Of a stretch of DNA of 64,000 bases, positions 27,430 through 36,541 are shown piece after piece. A program made the translations under genes and the position numbers. Under the pieces are notes generated by a model. The model was given only the letters and a program-made list of their open reading frames with translations, did not search any database and was not told where the DNA came from. The stretch's first letter is position 1, and the number at the start of each line of letters is the position of its first letter. Source of the stretch: Aminobacter niigataensis (GTDB taxonomy: Bacteria; Pseudomonadota; Alphaproteobacteria; Rhizobiales; Rhizobiaceae); contig NZ_JACHOT010000001.1 in the NCBI RefSeq assembly GCF_014200015.1, positions 806,001 through 870,000 of the forward strand, given 5' to 3'.

Positions 27430-28158
27430 TCACGCAACCGAAGCTGCATCCGGCTCGAATCCCTCGAATGTCATCTGGTCGGCCCGCGAGAAGGTTGTCC
27501 TCACAGCTTCTTCGTCGCGCACCGTCCAGGTGATGACCGGCATTGCGAGCTTTTCGCGGACGAAGCTGACAAAGCGGTTGGGCAGGTGCGTCACGCTGTA
27601 GGAGACAAACGAGATGCCATGCGCCAGCATCGAGAAATGCGCCTCCAGTTCATGATCCACGTCGCCCCAGGCGGTCAGGCCGCCGGGGATGCCGGGCGCA
27701 TGCCTTGTGAAGTCACGGATCAGCCAGTGGTCGAAGGACATGATCGCCACCTTGCCGTTGTAGTGGCGCAGGGCTTCGCCGACCTTGGCGACAAGGCCGT
27801 CGTCGTGGCCGGGAATGCCCTTGAGCTCGATGACCAGCGGCACGCGGCCGTCGACGAGGCGGAGCAATTCGCCAAGCGTCGGCACGTGATCGGCAGTGCC
27901 GCCGATACGCAGTGCGGCCAGTTCGCCCGCGGTTCGCTGCCAGATGTAGCCGTTGGTGCCGGTCAGGCGGTCCAGAGAGTTGTCGTGGAACACGACGACA
28001 TCGCCGTCGGCGCTCAGATGCACGTCGCATTCGATGGCGTAGCCGCGGGCGGCTGCGCGTTCGAACGCCGAAAGCGTGTTCTCCCAGCAGGTCTTGTTGA
28101 GGTCGTGCAGGCCGCGATGGGCAATCGGGCGGGCGGTCAGCCAGGAAAGTTCGCTCAT
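27430..28158 (-). CDS. Glycerophosphodiester phosphodiesterase
   Basis: 242 aa from ATG 28158; an upstream extension to 28422 is antisense-like and rejected. The GDPD barrel motifs are present: IAHRGLHD (His14), ENT (Glu27), ECDVHLSADGDVVVFHDNSLDRLT (Glu43, Asp45 and His58) and ELKG. It hydrolyses glycerophosphodiesters to glycerol-3-phosphate and an alcohol. No signal peptide, so cytoplasmic (UgpQ-like). It follows the RidA gene by 8 bp. Confidence 0.92.
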   Translation of the reverse strand: MSELSWLTARPIAHRGLHDLNKTCWENTLSAFERAAARGYAIECDVHLSADGDVVVFHDNSLDRLTGTNGYIWQRTAGELAALRIGGTADHVPTLGELLRLVDGRVPLVIELKGIPGHDDGLVAKVGEALRHYNGKVAIMSFDHWLIRDFTRHAPGIPGGLTAWGDVDHELEAHFSMLAHGISFVSYSVTHLPNRFVSFVREKLAMPVITWTVRDEEAVRTTFSRADQMTFEGFEPDAASVA

Positions 28159-28166
28159 GGATCTGT

Positions 28167-28631
28167 TCACTCGGTCTCGATGATGGCTTCGATCTCGACT
28201 GCGGCATTGAGCGGCAGGGAGGCGACGCCGACCGCCGAACGCGCATGCTTGCCGCGCTCGCCAAGTGCCGCGACCAGGAAATCCGAGGCGCCGTTGGCGA
28301 CGAGATGCTGGTCCGTGAAATCGGACGACGAGGCGACGAAGACGGTGATCTTGACCAGCCGGCGGATCTTTTCGAGGTCGCCGAGTGCCGCCTTGGCCTG
28401 GGCCAGGATGTTGACGGCGCATTGCTTGGCCGCTTGCTTGGCCGCCTCGGTGTCGACGTCGCGGCCGACGAGGCCGGAGGCCAGCAGCTTGCCATCCTTG
28501 AGCGGCAACTGGCCGGCGGTGAAGACGAAATTGCCTGATGTCATGAACGGTACGTAGTTGGCGGCTGGCGCGGCTGCCGCGGGCAAGGTGACCCCGAGAT
28601 CGCCCAGCCGCTTTTCGATTGTTTCGCCCAT
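28167..28631 (-). CDS. RidA-family protein
   Basis: 154 aa, the longer YjgH-like version of the family. GNFVFTAGQLPLKDGKL, AAKQCAVNILAQAKAALGDLEKIRRLVKITVFVASSSDFTDQH and ARSAVGVASLPLNAAVEIEAIIE are clear; the Arg equivalent to E. coli RidA Arg105 (in ARS) is kept. RidA proteins deaminate reactive enamine/imine intermediates. First gene of a two-gene unit with the phosphodiesterase. Confidence 0.9.
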   Translation of the reverse strand: MGETIEKRLGDLGVTLPAAAAPAANYVPFMTSGNFVFTAGQLPLKDGKLLASGLVGRDVDTEAAKQAAKQCAVNILAQAKAALGDLEKIRRLVKITVFVASSSDFTDQHLVANGASDFLVAALGERGKHARSAVGVASLPLNAAVEIEAIIETE

Positions 28632-28774
28632 CGTCTTTCCTTATCTCTGTGTCTCTGGTGGCAGGTGAGGCCGCGCTGAAAGTGCTATGTTTGCCTCGCT
28701 TCCGCCACGACTTTTTTTAAGGTGGACCATCATTCAAGGCGGCCTGACATGGCCGCGCCGATCGGAGCCAGTGT

Positions 28775-29602
28775 ATGCGCGCAACGCGCCTTGTTTTTCT
28801 CGCCAGCCTGTCCACCTCTGCGCTTTCGTTGGCGCCGGCCTTTGCCGCGCCGGTGCTCGCACCCCATCGCGCGGTCTATGATCTGGTGCTCGACCAGGCC
28901 TCGGACCGGTCGGGAATCACCGGCCTTTCCGGCCGCATGGTCTACGAGTTCAACGGCTCCGCTTGCGAGGGCTATACGGTCAAGTTCCGTTTCGTCACCC
29001 AGATCGCGACCAACGACAACACGCGGCTGACAGACCAGCAGACGACCACCTTCGAGGATGGCGAGGGCAAGAATTTCTCCTTCGTGACCAAATCCTTCGT
29101 CGACCAGAACCTCGACAAGGAGGTCAAGGGTACGGCGACGCTCGACGCGACCGGCCTCAAGGTCGCGCTGGAAAAGCCGGAGGCCGGTTCCGTCGATCTT
29201 GCCAAGACCCAGTTCCCGACCCAGCATCTGGTCGAACTGATCGAAAAGGCCGAGAAGGGCGAGACCTTCTACGAGACCAGCCTGTTCGACGGCTCCGAGG
29301 ATGCCGACAAGGTCATGACGACAACCGTGATCGTCGGCAAGAAGAGCGCGGCGCCGGAAGCCGATCCGGAGCGTCCCGCGCTCGCCAGCCTCGCCAAGGA
29401 CAAATATTGGCCCGTCGACATTGCCTATTTCGATGAAAGCAAGGGCGGCGGTGAGGAGGTGCCCGAGTACCGCATCAGCTTCAAGCTGCATGAGAACGGC
29501 CTGACGCGCGATCTGGTGATGGATTACGGCGACTTCTCGATGACCGGCAAGCTGGTCAATCTCTCGCTGTTTCCTGTGCCGCAAGCCGAATGCAAGCCGT
29601 AA
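28775..29602 (+). CDS. eipB: EipB-like periplasmic envelope-integrity protein (DUF1849)
   Basis: 275 aa. Signal peptide 1-24 (cut after AFA). APHRAVYDLVLDQASDRSGITGLSGRMVYEF and the C-terminal DYGDFSMTGKLVNLSLFPVPQAEC match EipB, a periplasmic beta-spiral protein needed for envelope integrity in Brucella. The paired cysteines expected for its disulfide are Cys64 and Cys273. Ribosome site is weak; start chosen by the signal peptide. Confidence 0.9.
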   Translation: MRATRLVFLASLSTSALSLAPAFAAPVLAPHRAVYDLVLDQASDRSGITGLSGRMVYEFNGSACEGYTVKFRFVTQIATNDNTRLTDQQTTTFEDGEGKNFSFVTKSFVDQNLDKEVKGTATLDATGLKVALEKPEAGSVDLAKTQFPTQHLVELIEKAEKGETFYETSLFDGSEDADKVMTTTVIVGKKSAAPEADPERPALASLAKDKYWPVDIAYFDESKGGGEEVPEYRISFKLHENGLTRDLVMDYGDFSMTGKLVNLSLFPVPQAECKP

Positions 29603-29612
29603 GCGGGTATTC

Positions 29613-29957
29613 GTGGCGGTCTATGTCGATGCAGCAATCTGGAAGTGGGTGGGCCATCGCTGGTGCCACCTGCTTGCCGACGACACCGACGAACTGCATC
29701 GCTTTGCCGCCCAGCTTGCGCTGAAACGCTCCTCCTATCAGGGGCCGCCCAAGACGTCGGCCCCGCACTACGACATCACCGGCTTTGAGCGTGATCGCGC
29801 CGTGCGCCTGGGGGCTGTCGAATGCAGCCGCGAGGAGATCGTGGCCGTGTTCCGCCGTGTTCGGGTGCGCAACTTCAAGCGGCGGCAACCGCAGCCGGTG
29901 AAACAAGAGGCGAGGCAGGACGAGCCGGGCGTCTCCCGCTGGGCAGCCGGCAGCTGA
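29613..29957 (+). CDS. DUF4031-family protein
   Basis: 114 aa from GTG 29613, 10 nt after eipB. VYVDAAIWKWVGHRWCHLLADDTDELHRFAAQLAL and HYDITGFERDRAVRLGAVECSREE match DUF4031, a small cytoplasmic family of unknown function. The basic C-terminal tail (RNFKRRQPQPVKQEARQ) is disordered. Confidence 0.88.
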   Translation: MAVYVDAAIWKWVGHRWCHLLADDTDELHRFAAQLALKRSSYQGPPKTSAPHYDITGFERDRAVRLGAVECSREEIVAVFRRVRVRNFKRRQPQPVKQEARQDEPGVSRWAAGS

Positions 29958-30254
29958 ATGGGTTGACCAAGACGCCGCGAGAATCGGCCTCACTTTTCAA
30001 GCGTGATGCTTGGCGTGCAGTTCCCAGGGGGCTGATGCAGGCTCCAGCAGCACGCCAAGCCTCGATTTGCGCAGCTTTCGAGCAGCTCTCGGGGTTGCGC
30101 TCGCCAGCCAATACGTCTATATGCCGCCGCATTCCACACACGGACTCTGGTTTCTGCCCGGGAGAAATCCGGCTGAGACCCCCCGGTGGCGTTTCGAGCA
30201 ATCAAGCGAAAAGCGTCATGGTCCGTGGAGGCTAACCGGAAAAGGAAATGACGA
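29958..30254 (+). promoter_or_regulatory. rpsB upstream/leader region with long inverted repeat
   Basis: 297 bp with no convincing gene. It holds an 11-bp inverted repeat, GCTTGGCGTGC (30008-30018) and GCACGCCAAGC (30050-30060), that would form a hairpin with a 31-nt loop. A TTGCGC-N17-TATATG pair near 30098-30126 is a weak promoter candidate. The rpsB ribosome site is GGAAAAGGAAA just before ATG 30255. A structured S2 leader is possible but unproven. Confidence 0.4.
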
Positions 30255-31037
30255 ATGGCACTGCCTGATTTCAGCATGCGCCAGCTTCTTGAAGCTGGTT
30301 CTCACTTCGGCCACCAGACCCACCGCTGGAACCCGAAGATGGCGCCCTACATCTATGGCGCCCGCAACAACATCCACATCATCGACCTCAGCCAGACCGT
30401 GCCGCTGCTGCACCAGGCGCTGAAGCAGATCTCGGACACCGTTTCGCGCGGCGGTCGCGTGCTGTTCGTCGGCACCAAGCGTCAGGCTTCGGACATCGTC
30501 GCTGACGCCGCACAGCGTTCTGCCCAGTACTACGTCAACTCGCGCTGGCTCGGCGGCATGCTGACCAACTGGAAGACGATCTCGAATTCGATCCAGCGCC
30601 TGCGCAAGCTCGACGAACTCCTGGCCGGCGAAGCCCAGGGCTTCACCAAGAAGGAGCGCCTGAACCTCGAGCGCGAGCGCGAGAAGCTGGACAAGGCCCT
30701 CGGCGGCATCAAGGACATGGGCTCGACGCCGGACCTGATGTTCGTCATCGACACCAACAAGGAAGCCATCGCCATCCAGGAAGCCAAGCGTCTTGGCATT
30801 CCGGTCGTCGCGATCATCGATTCCAACTGCGATCCGGACAAGATCGACTTCCCGATCCCGGGCAATGACGACGCTGCCCGCGCGATCCAGCTCTACTGCG
30901 ACCTGGTCGCCAAGGCTGCGATCGACGGCATCGCCCGCCAGCAGGGCTCGCTCGGCGTCGACATCGGCGCATCGGCTGAAGTTCCGGTTGAGCCTGCGCT
31001 CGATGCGGCTCCGACGACCGAAACGCCCCAGGCGTAA
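30255..31037 (+). CDS. rpsB: 30S ribosomal protein S2
   Basis: 260 aa. [45 protein letters not shown] is the conserved S2 start; the coiled-coil insertion (about 105-160) and [25 protein letters not shown] are typical. A variable acidic tail follows residue 235. S2 binds late in 30S assembly. First gene of the supercluster; an intrinsic terminator separates it from tsf. Confidence 0.98.
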   Translation: MALPDFSMRQLLEAGSHFGHQTHRWNPKMAPYIYGARNNIHIIDLSQTVPLLHQALKQISDTVSRGGRVLFVGTKRQASDIVADAAQRSAQYYVNSRWLGGMLTNWKTISNSIQRLRKLDELLAGEAQGFTKKERLNLEREREKLDKALGGIKDMGSTPDLMFVIDTNKEAIAIQEAKRLGIPVVAIIDSNCDPDKIDFPIPGNDDAARAIQLYCDLVAKAAIDGIARQQGSLGVDIGASAEVPVEPALDAAPTTETPQA

Positions 31038-31042
31038 TCGCG

Positions 31043-31068
31043 AAGGCCGGGAAACCGGCCTTCCTTTT
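31043..31068 (+). terminator. Stem-loop between rpsB and tsf
   Basis: GAAGGCCGG (31043-31051) pairs with CCGGCCTTC (31056-31064), followed by CTTTT. It probably lowers read-through into tsf rather than ending the operon fully. Confidence 0.75.
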
Positions 31069-31158
31069 CAGGATTGGGCGCAGCTCGCGCCGGCGTTCGG
31101 CGCATCATCGAACCCTCGGTGGTGCGCTCGCGCATTTTGAAGCAAAGAGGCCACCACA

Positions 31159-32079
31159 ATGAGCATTTCGGCAGCACAGGTTAAAGAACTCCGCGAACTG
31201 ACGGGCGCGGGCATGATGGATTGCAAGGCGGCTCTCAACGAGACCGGCGGCGACATGGAAGCTGCGGTCGACTGGCTGCGCAAGAAGGGTATCTCGAAGG
31301 CTGACAAGAAGGCCGGCCGCACGGCCGCCGAAGGCCTGATCGGCGTCGACGCCGGCGTCCGCGAAGCCGTCGTCGTCGAAGTCAACTCCGAGACCGACTT
31401 CGTTGCACGCAACGCAGCCTTCCAGGAAATCGTCGCCGACGTCGCCAAGGTTGCTCTTGCCTATGGCGCCACCGAGGCGGTTGCTGCTGCGAAGTATCCG
31501 GGTTCCGACAAGTCGGTTGCCGACACCATCAAGGATGCGGTCGGCACCATCGGCGAGAACATGAGCTTCCGCCGCTCGGCCAAGCTTTCGGTTGCAGAAG
31601 GCGTCGTCGCGACCTACGTGCACAATGCTGTCGCCGACAACCTCGGCAAGCTCGGTGTTCTGGTTGCCATCGAGACGACCGGCAACCACGATGCGGCCCG
31701 TGCGTTCGCACGCCAGGTCGCCATGCACGTCGCGGCGACCAACCCGCTCGCCCTGACCCCCGACGAAGTCGACGCGACGCATGTCGAGCGCGAAAAGGCG
31801 ATCTTCGCCGACCAAGCCCGCCAGTCGGGCAAGCCCGAGAACATCATCGAGAAGATGGTCGAAGGCCGCATGCGCAAGTTCTACGAGGAAGTCGTGCTGC
31901 TCAAGCAGGCCTTCGTGCTCAACCCTGACCTGACGGTCGAGGCAGCGCTCAAGGACGCCGAGAAGCAGATCGGCGCGCCGGCCAAGATCACGGGCTATGT
32001 CCGCTTCGCACTCGGTGAAGGCATCGAGAAGGAAGAGAGCGACTTCGCAGCCGAAGTTGCCGCGGCCGTTAAGGGCTAA
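31159..32079 (+). CDS. tsf: Elongation factor Ts
   Basis: 306 aa. It recycles EF-Tu by exchanging GDP for GTP. N-terminal UBA-like domain [37 protein letters not shown] (8-45) and the core TDFVARN motif are intact; length is normal. Strong AAAGAGG ribosome site upstream. A GC-rich 13-bp stem-loop follows. Confidence 0.98.
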   Translation: MSISAAQVKELRELTGAGMMDCKAALNETGGDMEAAVDWLRKKGISKADKKAGRTAAEGLIGVDAGVREAVVVEVNSETDFVARNAAFQEIVADVAKVALAYGATEAVAAAKYPGSDKSVADTIKDAVGTIGENMSFRRSAKLSVAEGVVATYVHNAVADNLGKLGVLVAIETTGNHDAARAFARQVAMHVAATNPLALTPDEVDATHVEREKAIFADQARQSGKPENIIEKMVEGRMRKFYEEVVLLKQAFVLNPDLTVEAALKDAEKQIGAPAKITGYVRFALGEGIEKEESDFAAEVAAAVKG

Positions 32080-32116
32080 AAAGTAGCGCTGCATCAAGCG
32101 CTTCCTGAGGATAGCC

Positions 32117-32148
32117 GAAGGGCGCCGCGTGACATCGCGGCGCCCTTC
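32117..32148 (+). terminator. 13-bp stem-loop after tsf
   Basis: GAAGGGCGCCGCG (32117-32129) and its complement (32136-32148) with a 6-nt loop. No T-tract, so partial termination or a processing site is likely. Confidence 0.6.
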
Positions 32149-32190
32149 GTGTATCGGAACTCCCGATCTTTCAATCGCCGCGAGGAACTC

Positions 32191-32913
32191 ATGACCGACA
32201 AGCCGCTCTACCGGCGCGTACTGCTTAAGGCGTCGGGCGAGGCCCTGATGGGCGAGCAGCATTTCGGCATCGACGTGTCGGTGGTCGACCGCATCGCTTC
32301 CGACATCGCCGAGGCGAGGGCGCTCGGCGTCGAGGTTGGCGTGGTCATCGGCGGCGGCAACATCTTCCGCGGCGTGGCCGTGGCCTCCAAGGGCGGCGAC
32401 CGGGTCACCGGCGACCACATGGGCATGCTCGCCACCGTCATCAATTCGCTGGCGCTGCGTACATCACTCCACAAGCTCGGGGTCGATGCCGTCGTGCTGT
32501 CGGCGATCGCCATGCCCGAGCTCTGCGAAAGCTTTTCTCAGCGTCAGGCAACCGCCTACATGGATGCCGGCAAGGTCGTCATCTTCGCCGGCGGCACGGG
32601 CAATCCGTTCTTCACCACCGATTCGGCGGCAGCGTTGCGCGCGGCCGAGATCGGCGCCGATGCGCTGTTCAAGGGCACCCAGGTCGACGGCGTCTACTCG
32701 GCCGATCCCAAGAAGGACCCGGCCGCGACGCGTTTCGAGCGCATCACGCATAAGGAAGTCATTGCCCAGGGGCTGTCGATCATGGATACGGCGGCAATTG
32801 CCCTTGCGCGTGAAAACAACATCCCGATAATCGTCTATTCGATCCATGAAAAAGGCGGTTTCGGCGAAATATTGAAGGGTGGCGGTCGCTGCACGGTTGT
32901 AGCGGACGCCTGA
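32191..32913 (+). CDS. pyrH: Uridylate kinase
   Basis: 240 aa from ATG 32191 (GAGGAAC ribosome site); the 42-nt longer frame is not used. It phosphorylates UMP to UDP. Amino-acid-kinase fold motifs: VLLKASGEALMG, VIGGGNIFRG, DHMGMLATVINSLAL and TDSAAALRAAEIGADALFKGTQVDGVYSADPKKDP. Gene order tsf-pyrH-frr-uppS is conserved across bacteria. Confidence 0.97.
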   Translation: MTDKPLYRRVLLKASGEALMGEQHFGIDVSVVDRIASDIAEARALGVEVGVVIGGGNIFRGVAVASKGGDRVTGDHMGMLATVINSLALRTSLHKLGVDAVVLSAIAMPELCESFSQRQATAYMDAGKVVIFAGGTGNPFFTTDSAAALRAAEIGADALFKGTQVDGVYSADPKKDPAATRFERITHKEVIAQGLSIMDTAAIALARENNIPIIVYSIHEKGGFGEILKGGGRCTVVADA

Positions 32914-32955
32914 CGATTGAACGATGGCCCCGGAACCGGGACCAAGGAGACTGCG

Positions 32956-33510
32956 ATGAGCACCGACTACAACGATCTTCAGCGCCGCATGGAAGGCGCC
33001 ATTAACGCGTTCAAGCATGATCTTGCTTCTCTGCGCACTGGCCGCGCCTCGAGCAACCTGCTCGATCCGATCCAGGTCCAGGCCTATGGATCGGCCATGC
33101 CGCTCAACCAGGTGGCGACGGTGTCGGTGCCCGAGCCGCGCATGATCTCGGTCTCGGTGTGGGACAAGTCCATGGTCGGTGCGGTCGATCGCGCCATCCG
33201 CGAATCGAACCTTGGCTTCAATCCGATCGTCGACGGCACCAATCTGCGCATTCCACTGCCGGAGCTCAACGAGCAGCGCCGCAAGGAACTGGTCAAGATC
33301 GCCCACACCTATGCCGAAAACGCCAAGGTTGCGACGCGCCATGTGCGCCGTGACGGCATGGAAGCGTTGAAAAAGGCCGAGAAGGACGGCGACATCAGCC
33401 AGGACGACCAGCGCGTCCAGTCCGAGAAGGTGCAGAAGCTGACCGACGACACGATCAACCAGGTCGATAGCCTGCTTGCGGGCAAAGAAGCCGAGATCAT
33501 GCAAGTCTAA
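32956..33510 (+). CDS. frr: Ribosome recycling factor
   Basis: 184 aa from ATG 32956 (AAGGAGA site). It splits post-termination ribosomes with EF-G. Conserved [46 protein letters not shown] and the helical hinge [28 protein letters not shown] are present. Normal length. Confidence 0.97.
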   Translation: MSTDYNDLQRRMEGAINAFKHDLASLRTGRASSNLLDPIQVQAYGSAMPLNQVATVSVPEPRMISVSVWDKSMVGAVDRAIRESNLGFNPIVDGTNLRIPLPELNEQRRKELVKIAHTYAENAKVATRHVRRDGMEALKKAEKDGDISQDDQRVQSEKVQKLTDDTINQVDSLLAGKEAEIMQV

Positions 33511-33540
33511 GCCAACCAGAGGCTGGCCGAAAGCGAACGG

Positions 33541-34260
33541 ATGACTACGCCCGCGCATGTCGCGATCATCATGGATGGCAATGGCCGTTGGGCGAAGGCC
33601 CGGGGCCTGCCGCGCGTTGCCGGGCACAGGGCTGGCGTCGAGGCGCTGCGCCGTACCGTTCGTGCCGCCGCCGACCTTGGCATCTCCTGGCTGACGGTCT
33701 ACGCGTTTTCTTCGGAGAACTGGTCGCGGCCCAAGTCCGAGGTCACCGATCTCATGGGCTTGCTCAAGATCTTCATTCGCCGCGACCTGGCCGAACTGCA
33801 CAACAGCGGCGTGCGGGTGCGCATCATCGGCGACCGGGCGACGCTGCAGCCGGACATTCGCTGCCTTCTGGAGGAAGCCGAAACGCTGACCGCCGGAAAC
33901 GATTCGCTGACGCTGGTGATTGCCTTCAATTATGGCGGGCGCGACGAGATCGCGCGCGCCGCGAGCCGGCTGGCGGAAGCGGTCAAGCGTGGCGAGATCT
34001 CGAGCGAAGAAATCACGCCGGAGCTGTTTGCCGAAAACCTCGATACCGCGGGGATACCCGATCCCGACCTGGTGATCCGCACCAGCGGCGAGATCAGGCT
34101 TTCCAATTTCCTGCCCTGGCAGTCGGCCTATAGCGAACTGGTGTTCCAGCCCTGCTACTGGCCGGATTTCAATCGCGAGCATCTGGCCGACGCCTTGCGC
34201 GAATATACCGGCCGCGAGCGCCGCTTCGGCGGGCTTGCCACTCGCGACGTCGCTTTGTGA
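33541..34260 (+). CDS. uppS: Undecaprenyl diphosphate synthase (cis-prenyltransferase)
   Basis: 239 aa. It builds C55 isoprenoid carrier from FPP and IPP for peptidoglycan and polysaccharide export. Motifs: [24 protein letters not shown] (catalytic Asp in MDGNGRWA), [22 protein letters not shown] and [22 protein letters not shown]. Overlap or close spacing with cdsA shows an operon. Confidence 0.97.
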   Translation: MTTPAHVAIIMDGNGRWAKARGLPRVAGHRAGVEALRRTVRAAADLGISWLTVYAFSSENWSRPKSEVTDLMGLLKIFIRRDLAELHNSGVRVRIIGDRATLQPDIRCLLEEAETLTAGNDSLTLVIAFNYGGRDEIARAASRLAEAVKRGEISSEEITPELFAENLDTAGIPDPDLVIRTSGEIRLSNFLPWQSAYSELVFQPCYWPDFNREHLADALREYTGRERRFGGLATRDVAL

Positions 34261-34271
34261 CGGCGGAACGC

Positions 34272-35102
34272 ATGAGCAACCTCCAGCTTCGGACAATCTC
34301 GGCGATCGTGCTGGCGACGGCGGTGCTCGCCCTGACCTGGGGCGGCGGCCTGCCGTTTCGCTTGCTGTCGGCGGCGATCGTCCTGGCCATTTTCTACGAA
34401 TGGTCGACCATGTCGCGCGCCAAGACCGGTGCTGTCTGGGCCGCTGGCGATCTTGGCATCCTGCCTGAAGTGGCGATCCTGCTGTTTGCCGGGGCGCTGG
34501 TCGCCGGCGTGCCCGCGCTTGCCCTGATCGGCTTGGTCGCCGCATTCACGTTGATTCTCTGGATCGTGGGGCGGTTGCGCGGGGTGGCGGCATGGGAAGC
34601 CGCCGGATTCGGCTACGCAGCGCTCTCCGGCCTGTCTTTGGCCCTCCTGCGCGGCAATGACGCATCCGGGCTGGTCGCCATCCTGTTTCTGTTCGCGGTC
34701 GTCTGGGCGACCGACATCTTCGCCTATTTCGTCGGCCGAAAGGTCGGTGGGCCAAAGCTTGCGCCTGCAATCTCACCCGGCAAGACCCGCAGCGGCGCAC
34801 TTGGTGGAGCCGTTGGCGGCGTCGTGGCCGGGCTATTGCTCGCAAGTACCGCTGGTAGCGGCAATCTTGCGCTGCTGGCTGTTGTCGCGCTGCTGCTGTC
34901 GGTGATTTCCCAGGCCGGCGACCTGTTCGAATCCTGGGTCAAGCGCCGGCATGGCTACAAGGACTCGGGCTCGCTGATTCCCGGTCATGGCGGCGTGATG
35001 GACCGGGTGGACGGGCTTGTCGCGGCGGCATTTGCCCTATACGTCATCGGCTGGATGTCCGGTTCGGCCGATCATCCGGCGCAGGGGCTGTTTCCAGCCT
35101 GA
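34272..35102 (+). CDS. cdsA: Phosphatidate cytidylyltransferase
   Basis: 276 aa from ATG 34272 with GGCGGA upstream; GTG 34257, overlapping the uppS stop, is the alternative start. About eight TM helices. C-terminal CDP-DAG synthase signature SVISQAGDLFESWVKRRHGYKDSGSLIPGHGGVMDRVDG is intact. It converts phosphatidic acid and CTP to CDP-diacylglycerol for phospholipid synthesis. Confidence 0.95.
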   Translation: MSNLQLRTISAIVLATAVLALTWGGGLPFRLLSAAIVLAIFYEWSTMSRAKTGAVWAAGDLGILPEVAILLFAGALVAGVPALALIGLVAAFTLILWIVGRLRGVAAWEAAGFGYAALSGLSLALLRGNDASGLVAILFLFAVVWATDIFAYFVGRKVGGPKLAPAISPGKTRSGALGGAVGGVVAGLLLASTAGSGNLALLAVVALLLSVISQAGDLFESWVKRRHGYKDSGSLIPGHGGVMDRVDGLVAAAFALYVIGWMSGSADHPAQGLFPA

Positions 35103-35181
35103 GCCACTGCAGCGCGGCGCAAGCGTCGGGCAAGGCAAGTTGGCCCAGATGGGGCTCGATGGTACTGGTTGAGGACTTGAT

Positions 35182-36321
35182 TTGAACGAGTATCTTCCCG
35201 CCTTCCTGAGCACGGACGGCCTTTTGATCGGCACCATCGTGCCGTTCCTGTTCGTTCTGACCATCGTCGTTTTCGTACACGAGATGGGCCACTACCTCGT
35301 CGGCCGCTGGTGCGGCATCGGCGTGAAGGCCTTCTCGATCGGTTTTGGGCCGGAGCTGCTCGGCTTCAACGACCGTCGCGGCACGCGCTGGAAGCTCTGT
35401 GCGATACCGCTGGGTGGCTATGTCAAGTTTGTCGGCGACATGAGCGTCACCAGCAAGCCGGCAGGCGCCGAGGACGACAATCTCAGCCCGGCGGAGCATA
35501 AGATAGCCTTCCACACCCAGCCGGTCTGGAAGCGCGCTGCGACTGTCGTTGCAGGTCCTCTGTTCAATTTCCTTCTCACGATCGCGGTCTTTACCGTGCT
35601 GTTTTCGGCCTATGGCCGCTACGTCATGGAGCCGACCGTGGCGGAGGTGAGGGCGGCAAGCCCGGCCGCCAACGCCGGCATCCTGCCGGGCGACCGATTC
35701 GTCAGCGTCGATGGCAAGCCGGTGGAAACCTTCTCCGACGTCCAGCGGCTGGTCTCAGGCCGGGGCGGCGATGCGATTGCCTTCGTCATGATGCGCGACG
35801 GCAAGGAGATCGCGCTTACGGCCACGCCGGAGATGATGGAGCAGAAGGATGCGCTCGGCAATTCGGTCAAGGTGGCCGTCATCGGGGTGGTCAACAACGA
35901 GGAACTGGGCCAGCCGCGGCTGATCAGCTACAGCCCGGGCGGGGCCTTCGTTCAGGCGGTGTCCGAGACGGGCCACATCATCCAGCGAACCGGCCAGTTC
36001 CTGAAGCGATTCGTGGTCGGGCGCGAAGACAAGTGCCAGCTTGGCGGACCGGTCAAGATTGCGGACATGGCAGGAAAGGCAGCCCAGTTGGGCTTCATGT
36101 GGCTGGTTCAACTGGTGGCGTTGTTGTCGGTCGGCATCGGCTTTCTTAACTTATTGCCGATTCCTCCGCTGGACGGCGGCCATCTCGCGTTCTATGCCGT
36201 CGAGGCAGTGATCCGCCGTCCCGTTTCGGAACGGGCAATGGAGGCGGTCTATCGTGTGGGGATGATTCTGGTTCTTGCCTTCATGGGTTTCGTTTTCTGG
36301 AACGACCTGTTTGGCTGCTGA
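35182..36321 (+). CDS. rseP: RIP-type site-2 zinc metalloprotease RseP
   Basis: 379 aa from TTG 35182. Catalytic HEMGH (33-37) lies in the first TM helix; a PDZ domain (about 155-240, GILPGDRFVSVDGKPVETFSDVQRLV) and the second metal motif NLLPIPPLDGGHLAF (about 323-337) follow. One PDZ is recognisable, where E. coli RseP has two. It cleaves membrane proteins such as anti-sigma factors and leftover signal peptides. It sits upstream of bamA as in most proteobacteria. Confidence 0.95.
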   Translation: MNEYLPAFLSTDGLLIGTIVPFLFVLTIVVFVHEMGHYLVGRWCGIGVKAFSIGFGPELLGFNDRRGTRWKLCAIPLGGYVKFVGDMSVTSKPAGAEDDNLSPAEHKIAFHTQPVWKRAATVVAGPLFNFLLTIAVFTVLFSAYGRYVMEPTVAEVRAASPAANAGILPGDRFVSVDGKPVETFSDVQRLVSGRGGDAIAFVMMRDGKEIALTATPEMMEQKDALGNSVKVAVIGVVNNEELGQPRLISYSPGGAFVQAVSETGHIIQRTGQFLKRFVVGREDKCQLGGPVKIADMAGKAAQLGFMWLVQLVALLSVGIGFLNLLPIPPLDGGHLAFYAVEAVIRRPVSERAMEAVYRVGMILVLAFMGFVFWNDLFGC

Positions 36322-36541
36322 AATCATTAAGAAATTCGGAACGGGCAGGGGGCCCGTTGAGGGAGCGTTTACCATCCGGGGCGATATGAGTGACGCGAAA
36401 GTCACGCTCGCAGGGTAAGTAAATACAAATTAACTAGAAGCCTTGCGTGTAGGGAAAATCCGGTTATTACGGTATGGGAAATTTACCGCGACGTCCGGTT
36501 TTCTCGCCGTGGGGACTTCGAGAAAAAGGTTATATAGCCCG

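Noticed and set aside
32464-34545. 693-codon open frame antisense to pyrH-frr-uppS
   Set aside because: Crosses three well-identified genes and has no protein-like segments.
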